In this document: in pieces, positions 1-12,590 of the stretch
How the letters are laid out: the number at the start of each line of letters is the position of its first letter
Numbering within the stretch: position 1 is the first letter of the stretch
DNA from: Panorpa germanica
Taxonomy: Eukaryota > Arthropoda > Insecta > Mecoptera > Panorpidae
Assembly (NCBI GenBank): GCA_963678705.1
Contig: OY783214.1
Span: 15,934,001 to 15,998,000, forward strand
DNA length: 64,000 nt
Direction of reading: 5' to 3'
Notes under the pieces: generated by a model
Database searches by the model: none
Told to the model about the DNA's origin: nothing
What the model saw: the letters and a program-made list of their open reading frames with translations, nothing else
Program-made: the position numbers and the translations under genes

Positions 1-49
1 TTAAATTCTAACTTAAATGAATTATTTAATGAAAGTTAAATACTGTCTA

Positions 50-683
50 ATGGGCTGTGTCCTCATTTTTTTGTGGTCGATTTTTCAATTGTTGATTGAA
101 ATTGATGTTAATAAATGTGTATTGGTGTGTCTTTTTTATTAAATATCTAAATATTGACCGGAGATATAGCAATTAAAAGTTTGAATTGTAATTTTAGCGC
201 TAGAAATGGTCGACCATATTTGTATGACGTGAAATGCATTTTAAAGTCAGGTATTTGTTGAGTAAGTCAGTGCTGTGGTAATGTTCTGTAGCTGTTGGTA
301 GTCAAAATAATCAAGTCAAATCAAAGAATCATAAGCTTTTATATTATTTAACCCTGCTAAGGCAGACATAATATTTAAATTTTATTATTCCTTGAAATAG
401 CTGTAAATAATATTTGATATTTTGATATATTAATATAGCAGAGATTTATGAGCTGTATGGTTGGTAACCTTACACAAGGATTGTGATGTCACATGCACTT
501 GGAATGTGTACAACGTTGAATCCCTTTAATAATTAAAGAGACAAAATGACTTTTTTAATTGTTAATATCTCTTAACATATAAGGAGTTATTAAACAATAA
601 TTGAACATTTGAGGTTCTAGTAACCCACTTTATCAATATATGGTACACTTTTATAGAAATTAAGACATAGGACAAAAGCCCAT
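50..683 (+). mobile_element. MITE family A, copy 1 (634 bp)
   Basis: A non-autonomous DNA transposon with inverted ends (ATGGGCTGTGTCCT at the left, a matching GCCCAT end at the right) and a TA dinucleotide directly on both sides (48-49 and 684-685), which fits a Tc1/mariner-type target duplication. It has no coding capacity. Closely similar copies lie at 2908-3549 (inverted) and 29795-30398 (same strand), aligned end to end. The superfamily assignment rests only on the TA duplication. Confidence 0.82.
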
Positions 684-1240
684 TATAGATTGACCCAAAC
701 AACATTTGAAGTCATCATATTCATAGTATGATATTTTAATTTTTTAATTTATTTTATTAAATGTCAATCTATTTCCGAACGCCTTCTTACGGCCACATAT
801 ATGTGGGCTACACCGCTACCGAATAAGTTTGATTTGATATATTTTCATTTATTTCACATGATTTGTATTAGAAATAATGTATCAAAATTTAATCTTTCTT
901 ACCTGTATTTATTATATAGCGACACTTGACTCAATTAATGAAACAACTAAACTGGTTGGTACTTTCAAAGTTGTTCTTTACACAGTTTAAAGTTTTTATC
1001 TTATCGGGGATGACTCTTGTTTGTTCGTAGAAATGTACATGCAATCAAACAAATAATATAAAATGGTACAAATGTTACTTAGGATGTAAAGCCAATTCAC
1101 AGATTCTTGTCAGTGTATATTTGTTCACTGACAGTCCATAAGTGTAGCTTAGAATATTACGAATATAAGATAGCTGAAGCGGTTAGTCCCAGTCGAAACA
1201 ACCAAATAGCATCAATACAAGATAGCGCCCACATTTATTT

Positions 1241-1478
1241 TATATTTATTGTGTATTTAGAACCCGCGAATTACAGAAAAATATGAAAGAAAATGCAAAA
1301 TATGGCATTGGAAGAAAAAATTTGTAAGAGAGCGAGATTGAAAGAGTTAGGCATTAAAAAAGGAAAAATTGCGTTGGTGATTTGTATATAATAACTTTGA
1401 TAAAAAAAAAAATGTTGTAAAATAATTTGACTCTGAGAAACTACTGACGAAGGTAATTACACTCTATTTAAGATAAAC
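1241..1478 (+). repeat. Direct repeat pair, copy 1
   Basis: About 238 bp beginning near gtgtatttagaacccgcgaa and ending in tttaagataaac. It recurs at 1724-1956 at a spacing of about 483 bp with only a few substitutions and small indels in A-runs. No coding potential or terminal inverted repeat was seen. A local duplication or a small dispersed repeat are both possible. Confidence 0.8.
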
Positions 1479-1723
1479 AATAATCACACAAATCAATAAA
1501 TGAACATATCTGATGATGTTCAAAGTTCTACTGAAGCGCATGTATAAAGATTGATGAAATCAAGGTAACGTGACTGCATCTGGTATAATAATTGATTCTC
1601 ATTCAAATCAACTTCTTAAATAAACAATAATTATAAACAACAATGCATAACTTAAGTATTACACATTGCAAAATGTGAATCCTTTGTAGAAAATATTGAG
1701 AAAGCAAAGCGAACAAAAGACTA

Positions 1724-1956
1724 TATATTTATTGTGTATTTAGAACCCGCGAATTACAGAAAAATATAAAAGAAAATGCAAAATATGGCATTGGAAGAAA
1801 AAATTTGTAAGAGAGCGAGATTGAAAGAGTTAGGCATTAAAAGAGGAAAAAATGCGTTGGTGATTTAATAACTTTGATAAAAAAAATAAATGTTGTAAAA
1901 TAATTTGACTGTGAGAAACTACTGACGAAAGTAATTACACTCTATTTAAGATAAAC
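1724..1956 (+). repeat. Direct repeat pair, copy 2
   Basis: Second copy of the 1241-1478 unit in the same orientation. The copies differ mainly in poly-A length and in a ten-base stretch (gtatataata) present in copy 1 and missing here. Confidence 0.8.
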
Positions 1957-2836
1957 TATATAAAAATACTCATAGTAGATAACCTGCTACAGATAACGGA
2001 AATGTAGGCATATATTGTTGTAAACACGGAGAATTAATATATAGGAATATTTATTTATTTTTTATATACAGAATTTAAAAATAAATCAAGACAATACATA
2101 AAATGTATAGGCAAATTCATCTACGCCTGAAGTGCTAGCAACATAAATAACTTCTATACTAGCTTATATATAAATAATATGTTAAAGCAATAAATTTATT
2201 TTATTTTTATTGTTATTTTTGTTTGTTGCGTTTACCTTTAAAAATACAAATATAGATTCTGAACTATATATTGTCTAAATAGACAATAACGATCATCGAT
2301 AATTTCTACTAGTATATAATATGAAGACAAATTGTTCCGGCATTAATACAAAAAGTTGCGACATTTTTTGTTTCAAATGTGACCAAATTTTGATAACTTC
2401 ATTCATATAGGAATCAAGTCAAAATATCAATTTTGTGGATTACAGACAAACTACAAATGTATCAAATTTTACTTATAAAATAGTGCTTTGTGTTTGATGT
2501 TTAATAAAAATTCAGCGAAGATTTGAACCACTGTTGAGTTTAAACATATTGTTATGTAGTTAATATTTAATTTAATAGTTTAAAGAATGTTACTACAATT
2601 ACAAAAGATGAAATGTGAAACTGCATTCATGTATAAGCTGTACGGTTATGTATACATTATGTACAGCTCAATTGCTTTCAAGAAAGTGTTATATTTATTT
2701 TTATTTACATATTATATTTCATTAAGAAATTATTCGAATAGTTATTACAAATAGCACTCTGAATTATTAAACACTTCTTATAGTATAGGCAGACTAGTTT
2801 TGCTTCTTTACCAAGTTGGTTGTTAAAAAAATCATT

Positions 2837-4798
2837 ATGTTTTATCAAGTGTTACTGTTTGCCATTATATCAAGCGCTGCGGTTTCATTAAATGGTAACT
2901 AATTTTAATGGGCATAGGACACAATCCTATGTCTTAATTTCTATAAAAGTGTACTGTATATTGATAAAGTGGGTTACTAGAACCTCAAATGTTCAATTAT
3001 TTTTAATAAGTCCTTATATGTTAAGAGATAATAACAATTAGAAATGTCATTTTGTCTCTTTAATTATTAAAGGGATTCAACGTTGTACACATTTCAAGTG
3101 CATGTGACATCACAATACTTGTGTAAGGATACCAACCTTACAGTTCATAAATCTCTGCTATATGTAATTATATATCAAAATATCAAATATTATTTACAGC
3201 TATTTCAAGGAACAATAAAATTCCAATATTATGTCTGCCTTAGCAGGGTTAAATAATATAAAAACTTATTATTCTTTGATTTGACTTGATTATTTGACTA
3301 CCAACAGCTACAAAACATTACCACAGCACTGACTTACTCAACAAATAACTGACGTTAAAATGCATTTCATGTCATACAAATATGGCCGACCATTTCTAGC
3401 GCTAAAACTATAATTCAAACTTTTAATTGCTATATCTCCGTCAATATTTAGATATTTAATAAAATAGACACGCCAATATACATTTATTAACATCAATTTC
3501 AATCAACAATTGAAAAATCGACCACTAAAAAATGAGGACACGAGCCCATTATATAATACTCTGGTAAATTATTAATATTTTAAATACTCGTAAATATATC
3601 TCGGAAGCTGAGTCATAAGAAAACTGTAATCATATTAGAATAACTTGGTATGTATAAAAGAAACATTTCTAAGCAGGGGTGCCGAAAGTAACTCTTACAG
3701 AGTATTGCAAAACTTCAGATTTTATTGTATGTGGTTTAATTTTGATACAGATTCAATTCCATCTAGTGTAAAACTATCGTAGGACCTCCTACAATATTAT
3801 AGCAGTATTAATAGTATCGTCGACTATATGTGACGTTTCTTAATCTGATAACCAAAACCTAAAGCGTTGGTTTGAGGATCGAACCCCCCGACAGCAGCCT
3901 GGCGTTAAGCTTAAAATCAATCAGAGATGACCTTATTTAGCCTATACCTGCGGATACCTATATAACTGATGGTAACTTTTGGTATTATATTATAATATTT
4001 TCCAACTTTTTAAATAAAATACTGTAAGTATGGTTCCATTCTTATAACTGCAGGTTATTAATTTTTTCAGAAGCTGGCCCACCCGTTCACTTGCGTCCAC
4101 GTGTTCGTCGAATTGCAGGTGGCATACTGTTGACCTCCATCACTTCAGTACCTTTTCTAGTATCAATTAACCACACCATGGGTTATCTATGTACGGGAAC
4201 TATTATCGGTAAACAAGAAATCATTACGACAGCGGATTGCGTCAGCGACTATCGAGCCGAGGATCTCACCATAAGGTTTGCGTCTCTGGCTAGAAGCTAC
4301 GGTGGACGAACTGCATCTATTGAACAAATAATAATACACAAAGAATATGGTCCATTTAGAAACGTATATGATTTTGCAATACTAAAAGTAGCAGAAAACA
4401 TGTATTGTGATATGATTGGTTGTAAAAAAATTGATCTACCAGACACAATCGAAAATCTTATGCCAGATACTCTTGTATTAATTGCTGGTTGGGGTGCAAC
4501 ACAAGAAAATTTAGGTAACACATTTGAAGCATTTATAACTCAAGTTCCTATTGTTTCTAATCATAATTGCCAAAAATTATACAGTGAACTTATTAAAGAT
4601 AGTATGTTTTGCACTCACAAACTCGGAGCAGGGGCATGTCAAGGTGATATGGGCAACCCGGTGTTCAGGTTGGATGGGAAACATTTTATTCTTGATGGAA
4701 TAGTATCTTGGCGTCGGGGATGTGGATATAGGAACTACGCAGATGTTCACGCTAAAGTGTCTGTAGTTCTTGATTGGATTCTAACATTAATCACATAA
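2837..4798 (+). CDS. Secreted serine protease homologue (inactive S1 family), two exons
   Basis: Exon 1 is 2837-2894 (ATG, donor GGTAACT) and exon 2 is 4071-4798 (acceptor attttttcag). The junction forms a Glu codon and keeps frame, giving 261 residues. Residues 1-18 are a signal peptide. A trypsin-type activation site R33|IAGG follows a short pro-segment, and then one S1 domain. The disulfide cysteines are in place (60/76, 186/200, 209/237), as are GWG and the Asp of the triad (D120 in DFAIL). The other two catalytic residues are replaced: TAAHC reads TTADC (D75) and GDSGGP reads GDMGNP (M213). The pocket is also altered (Gly at the 189-equivalent; SWRRGC instead of SWGxGC). It should therefore be a non-catalytic homologue, of the kind that often acts as a cofactor or binding protein; the exact role is unknown. 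A MITE fills most of the single intron. No clear AATAAA follows closely. The frame is intact, so a functional gene is more likely than a pseudogene. Confidence 0.88.
2908..3549 (-). mobile_element. MITE family A, copy 2 (inverted, intronic)
   Basis: The reverse complement of the family A element at 50-683, flanked on both sides by TA (2906-2907, 3550-3551). It begins 13 bases after the donor of the serine protease homologue's exon 1 and occupies about half of that 1.18-kb intron. It has no coding capacity. Confidence 0.85.
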
Positions 4799-4892
4799 AG
4801 AATACCTTTTTATGCACTCTGCAATTTATAATGACCAATACATATATTTTTCTTTTATTTAAATTGGGTTTTAACTTAACCGTTAAAATATA

Positions 4893-5215
4893 GAATTTTT
4901 ATATGTAATTTATAATTTAGTATTATCTAAAAATTTAAATAGTTCACTTATTAATTTTGAATCACTTAACAAAAATTTAGTATTAATAGGAAAGGTTTTA
5001 ATCACATTTAATATTTTACTGATAAATTTTGATCTTTGTTAACTACAATTTATACATTCAAATATAATATGATCTAAAGTTCCTAATTAATTTTATAAAA
5101 ATGAGCTGGAATTTTGCAAGCATTACTTTTGTTTCTGATTGTAGTTGATATAATTTTGTGGGATTGGTTCTCTGAACCACCTTTTCTTACTTGAATTTGC
5201 ATGTAACAAATAATA
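4893..5215 (-). mobile_element. LINE 3'-end fragment (family L1)
   Basis: On the minus strand this aligns along its length with the LINE ORF2 tail at 39775-40062, but it has lost about 46 bases covering the Cys/His motif and has accumulated stops. It lies under 100 bp downstream of the serine protease homologue's stop codon, so it may contribute to that gene's 3' flank. Degenerate and non-coding. Confidence 0.7.
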
Positions 5216-5857
5216 ATTCTTTGCTTTTCGCTGATATTTTTAAATGAAAGCTTTGTTCCTCAAATTGAATTTCAATTTTTTAATTATACTATGATAATTA
5301 TCAATAAAAATAGAGTACATAACTTAATTTATGATATTTAGATGACATATACTCAAAATTCAAATACATACCTATTTTCTATTTTGTATTTAAATATCTT
5401 TTAAGAGTATAGAATTTTATATTTTATTTGAAAACTTTTACAAACCTATTTCCTATTTGGAAAATACAAAATACTTTTTCCATTTTTGTTACTTCATAGT
5501 GTTAATCAGTAAATATTATTTTTTGAATATAAACTTAAAACCCCACCAACATTAGCACATCTAAAAGTATCTGCACAATTGTGTTAATACCCCCTACTAC
5601 CCCCACATGCGACATCCAAAATTTATATATTTTCATTCATTCATATATGAGGCTACGAAAATGTAAATGCACCAAACATAGTAGGTCACAGGACTCGGCA
5701 TCAAAAATAAACATACGTTAAATAATTTTAATTTAAAAAAATATATATATTATAAAAATCCTATGATATACAAATTATTACGTTCAATATTAGGTGACTT
5801 ATTTTATATAAAACTGTAGAAATGTACAAACTCTGTTCATTTATTTTTATTTTCCAC
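5216..5857. other. Gap between converging genes
   Basis: AT-rich sequence between the tail of the plus-strand protease homologue and the 3' end of the minus-strand GMC gene. No open frame, RNA gene or repeat is recognised apart from the poly(A) signals at 5840-5851. Confidence 0.5.
5840..5851 (-). terminator. Poly(A) signals of the GMC gene
   Basis: Two adjacent AATAAA hexamers on the minus strand (5845-5840 and 5851-5846), starting only a few bases after the stop codon at 5858-5860. This would make a very short 3' UTR. A more distal signal may be used as well. Confidence 0.5.
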
Positions 5858-7869
<2,012 letters not shown>

Positions 7870-9417
7870 GTTCAATAAATTTTATTAAAGAATACTTGTG
7901 TAACCCTAGCTGTAAATAAATAGACAGATCATTTTTCTGGATATGTAATTTAAATGTAGTTGACTAAAACTAAAATAAATATAATTTATATATACATCGT
8001 AAGCTCGTATATTATGGTAAAATAGTTGTAATTAAAGTAATGTTTTAATCTTCATATTTTGCAATTATAATATAGAATAATGACCTAATATAGAAAAAAA
8101 CTAATAATATAAATAAATAAAGAAGTGTTATTGAAGTTGCGTTTTGAAAATCGCAGGCGCTGAAGAAATTTGAAAAATATATTTTTTGTCAGCTAAATGG
8201 TTTTGTACCAACCTTCAGTGGTAGTATGCCTTCTTTACATCGTATTGTATTTTTCGTATAGAAATAGAATCAATGTAACTAAGTGTATTAGATATATTTA
8301 TGACAATATTATATTAACATATGAATATAAGTTAAATTTATGCTGTTGACTTTGACATTCTGATACTTACTTTACATAAAGTAATGGAAGGAAATTATTA
8401 GATAATATTCCATTTATAGTTATTATTTCTTGAATGGAATTTTTTAAATACAAATGAAATAATGGACATTATACTTACATTATAATTTGACATTGTGTAT
8501 TATCAGGTACAAAATTATCAAGAAAAATGATTAACTATTGTTCCCTATTTACCCGCTAAATACAGTTATGTGTATTTAAGGTTTATCTAACTTAAAAAAG
8601 TTTTATGTTTCGTAAACAATGTTACCTAATATATAACGTTTTGAAAAATAAATCAAACTTTTTGCCCGTTGACATAATCATAAAACTTCTTATTATATTA
8701 TTCACTATAAAATCTTTCAAAAAACTGTTTTAAGGGTTTAAAACCCCTTTTAAAGCTTTTAATGTAGCCATAGAATAAAACCTTTGCAATTTAATTAATT
8801 ACTAGATTATGTTTAAATAAAATATATTACGTTATTGCACAGTAAACAATTTAGTCAAGTGTCTTGTTTTGTGACGTTTCTATCACTATTGCATTTCAGT
8901 TATAGTTCGCTGTTTACATTATCTTATTGTATTCCGAGGTTTCGCCATTTGTTGCCGATAAAATAGACATTTCATATGAACTACTGTGAAAAACTGAACT
9001 GTAAATGAAGTCTTTGATGACAAAAAAATCATACGCATCTCCAATATGATGGCAAAGTGACTCCAAAATGTTTACTGTGTGTAAGATCTATTAATTTAGA
9101 CGGTAGAATAGAAAATTGAAATTAATTACTAAAAAAAAGTCTGACAGTTTCTTATATTCACAATATCTTGCTTTTTACAGTCCTTTAAAATGTTTTGCAG
9201 ATAAATTAAGTGCGATAATAACAATTGTGTTTAATAAACAAAGCAGAAAAGTTGCACCTGCATTTGTATTTTTAAAAATAGAAAAATTAAAAATAAATGT
9301 ATTATACTTTGTGCAAGAATAGTACAAAATATTTTTAAATAGAAAACTCTATTTTCTAGTAAAGAATTTATTTTTTTAAATAGACTAAATATTTACCTTT
9401 TTAAAAAAAATTCTTAC
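7870..9417 (-). other. GMC gene 5' UTR and first intron
   Basis: On the minus strand the coding first exon begins at an acceptor TATTTACAG|CTA, so 7909-7870 is 5' UTR. The sequence from 9417 back to 7910 would then be a 1.5-kb intron running from the donor at 9418. It contains a family B MITE (8838-9079) and otherwise AT-rich sequence without open frames. Confidence 0.6.
8838..9079 (+). mobile_element. MITE family B, copy 1 (242 bp)
   Basis: Inverted ends CACAGTAAACA and TGTTTACTGTG, flanked by TG on both sides (8836-8837, 9080-9081). It is end-to-end similar to copies at 37880-38133 and 46435-46686. The interior has no coding potential. It lies in the first intron of the GMC gene. Confidence 0.82.
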
Positions 9418-9470
9418 CTGTTTCTAATTTAATTCCCGAACCGGTTGACTCACTGAATTTAGACAAATAC
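9418..9470 (-). other. Probable untranslated first exon of the GMC gene
   Basis: On the minus strand, a perfect consensus donor CAG|GTAAGA (exon end at 9418) follows a TATA box at 9500-9494. The expected start, about 30 bp downstream of TATA, is near 9470, giving an exon of roughly 50 bases. An arthropod initiator-like TCAGTG at 9456-9451 is an alternative start. The exon would splice to the acceptor at 7910. This is inferred from signals only. Confidence 0.5.
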
Positions 9471-9493
9471 TCTTAACGCATGGAACAGCGCAC

Positions 9494-9500
9494 ATTTATA
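9494..9500 (-). promoter_or_regulatory. TATA box, GMC gene
   Basis: TATAAAT on the minus strand inside GGGTATAAATG, with slightly GC-richer flanks than the surroundings and a consensus donor some 75 bases downstream. Confidence 0.5.
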
Positions 9501-12214
9501 CCCAACTCGATCACAATAGATAAAGTTGTTCCTTAGTAGTTAAAGTCATTATCACATTCATGAAAAAGTATCTAAAGCCTATTTACACGAATATTTAATT
9601 GTAGTATATATATTTATTATCTTTTTTTTAATTAACTTTTATATAACGTCAGTCTATTTACTATGAGACGCTGAGAGGTAAAAATTGAAACAAAATTATT
9701 TAATTTTGGTAGAAGTATAGTATTGTCTAATGTGAAATTGTTTTTAACTATTCTGACGTCATTTTGTTATTAAATGTTAATAGTTTGTAGCAATACGTCA
9801 GATTATGTTCTTTGTTTGATAGAATTACGTTGTTTTACAACCTGATTCTTATCACTGTTTAATGTTAAGAAACAATATGACGTAAATTTTTTAACGTACT
9901 CTAACTTTATTTGTGATTTCCTAATTTATTAGGAATTAAAGTGTTACCAGAAGTGACGATTATCAACCACTTAAATTCAATAAATTTTTTAAAATTACTA
10001 TCTGGCAACATAAATATAAACGCTAATATAAATTCCTAATTCGGCATTTTAGCTGGATTCTCATATTTATTGCCAGGTGTAGGGATTGTCAATAATTTAA
10101 ATTCTGTAAATTAATGAAAATCCACACATCTGGCAACACTATCGATAATTTGTTATTAAAAAATTGTTTATCATTTTAAAATTTTACTGTTTTTTAGTAA
10201 AATGCTGATAAAGAAATGATGGAAACAATGATTTATTCGCAGTAGAGAAGGGTGAGGGGGAGGCGTGTCGACGTGTAGATTTAATCGAGTGACCCTAATA
10301 AAATTAAAGCCACGGAAAAGTAATTAAAATAACTTAAAAAAATTAACATTGAATGAATTTCACGTTGCGATAATACTAAAAATAATATAGGTCAAAATAT
10401 GCTAATGAAAATATTTTTAAAGTGTATTTTTATAGTTGATTTTTGTTTCCACCTATAAACTTTCTTTTATCCAGTTTCTTTTCGCTGACATGTTTTGTCA
10501 ACCGATAGAAAACAAGGTATTGTGTTGACATGTCCAACTTAAGCTTACAAAGGATGAAATCGTACTACACCACTAATATTTTTTCAACCGACCTATGACA
10601 AGCTGAAATAATCCTATTACACAAATTTATCTTATCATAAATTACCGCAAAGACGCATCGCATCGAATATCGCAAGTTACTTCCGGCTATAATATTTGAA
10701 CTTCTTTTTATTTTTACCCACTGCAATTGTTATTTTAATTAAACACAAGTATTATTATAAATTAGTTATTAAATTATTTAATCTTATAATAAATCAATGC
10801 TTATTGTTTTTTATGCAAATTAAATAGAAAGAAGGTGGCTACTAGTACCAGTACTAGATTATAAAACGATATGTCGATAAGAAGATTTCTTGCACAATAG
10901 TTTTCATACAATTTTTTTATAAACTGTTTTCATAAATATAAACGTGTTTTAATAAAAGTTTTAATTTCCTTTTATAGCTTAATATTTTTGGACATAACAA
11001 AGTCAAAATATAATAAGTAAACGAATTTATTTATTATTGTATACTAATTCATAATATGAAAAGTGTTGCCGCAGCAGCTGCTAGCGCTGTGACTTTTGAT
11101 ATTATACTGCATTTCTTTTACACTTTATTTGTTTAACAGCGGTGGCAATGGTAGTGGGAACGAAGGTGAGGAATGCCTTTCATCATAAGGGTCAAAAATG
11201 ACTATTTCAATCGTTAATAATTTCTTTAATAAGTCGAATTAATAAATATAATTGTGTAAAATCGGACTACAAGATATCAACATCTGCATTAACATGTAAA
11301 GCAAATACTCTCAATGCCAAATTGAATTTAATACAGTTGTGACAATAATGACATATTTTTATAAATATTAAAACATACTTCTACTGAAATATGATAACAT
11401 CTGGTTGACTTGTGTTACCAACATAATAATTTAAAACATCACAGACTTAAGTTAAACTTATATTATTTAGAACCTTTTTGAAAAATATAGAAATAAATTT
11501 ATTGTAAACTAAATTCATAATTTTAGAGCTGCCGTATAAAAGACTATCAAAGAACCTCAAGGCTACCCCAATTATGCACTTATGTATATTAGACTACTTA
11601 TGCATACTTTATTTAAGGTCCGTGGATAGTTTTGGGCAAAGTAGACAAGCGCTTAAAACTTCACATATCGATCCATTTCCTTAAGTGCCTTACTGGGTCT
11701 GTAAAGTCAATTATTTCTATTTTTAAAATAATAAATGCAAAACACTGTTATGAAAGGAAACATATATTAATAGAACATGCTAGAGAAGCAGATAGTTAAA
11801 TAATATGAGTTAAAATATACTCAGTATTCATTTGAGCAATTATTTATAGAAAATATTGTTTTCATCATTTTAAATATTACATTTTATCTGTCGGTAAAAA
11901 AGGTATTCGAAAAGTAAAATTAGTAGATAATATATTTTGTAAATTTTAGCGAATATATAGTCTGTGTAATTAAAAGTATGACAGGTGGCTATGTATATAT
12001 TATATTCTTCAGTGATTATTATTGTTTTAAAACTCATTTATAGATTGTTAAATTCTTATTACTTTTGGTTTATATCATGGGTGTAATTGATTGGAATCCT
12101 TACTAACTGAACGTAGACTTATTAGAATTAGAATAATTTGCACACGGTCTTTAACTATAACTTTGTAGGATTCAAATAACTTATGTAAATAAATATTATT
12201 ATTACTGATTACAG
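9501..12214. other. Gene-poor stretch
   Basis: AT-rich sequence with no supported gene. It holds a diverged dispersed repeat (family E, about 11055-11290). Two short stretches contain the same tctggcaaca word (about 10000 and 10130, the second tctggcaacactatcgat), found again near 27735, which suggests relics of a repeat. Confidence 0.4.
11055..11290 (+). repeat. Dispersed repeat family E, copy 1
   Basis: Diverged partner of 45010-45330: both share a gccgcagcagctgctagcg-like block, a tttaacagcg block and a tail resembling the right half of MITE family A (a repeated atcgttaata motif). Ends are not defined. It may be an old relative of family A. Confidence 0.45.
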
Positions 12215-12362
12215 AAATTCATTGTTGATGCAGAAGGACATAGAATCACTCAACTAGTTCAAAGTTCAACTTGTGAAGATAGCACGTGACTACGACCAGA
12301 ACTCAAGCTCAATTACAACTGTAACAACAAAACCTTGTCGAATGCAAATCAAACAATAGCTG
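12215..12362 (+). other. Candidate exon of an unidentified transcript
   Basis: Bounded by an acceptor (tactgattacag, AG at 12213-12214) and a good donor (GCTG|GTAAGG). A further acceptor (tttgtttcag) precedes 12590, and AATAAA lies at 12625-12630. In phase 0 it reads 24 codons (KFIVDAEGHRITQLVQSS...) before a stop at 12287-12289, so it could be the C-terminus of a coding gene or a non-coding RNA. No upstream coding exon is recognised. Weak. Confidence 0.25.
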
Positions 12363-12590
12363 GTAAGGATTACGTATTTCTTAAGTTCTTCATTTTTAAA
12401 GATATAATTAATGATACATAATTCAATATGTATTACACACAATGTCTATAATGTATTTATATTATTTAATATTTTACATAATATGTAAAGTTAGTGCGTT
12501 GTTACGTTGAGATATGTCTGTATTATGTCGTCTAAAAGTCGGTATAGGAAAATAATAAATCAAATAATAAAATATATTTTTTGTTTCAGT

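Larger units (their letters stand above)
684..2836. other. Upstream region between two inverted MITE-A copies
   Basis: About 2.15 kb of AT-rich sequence with no convincing open frame. It holds a pair of direct repeats (1241-1478 and 1724-1956). Its right end must contain the promoter of the serine protease homologue whose first exon starts at 2837. A weak TATA-like stretch (ttatagtata, about 2780) is the only promoter hint. Confidence 0.5.

Noticed and set aside
3840-3990. Box B-like GGTTCGATCC on the minus strand near 3876, as in a tRNA or tRNA-derived SINE
   Set aside because: No acceptable box A or cloverleaf could be drawn around it; it is only a single ten-base match.
4297-4521. Minus-strand open frame of 74 residues
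   Set aside because: Antisense shadow of the serine protease homologue.
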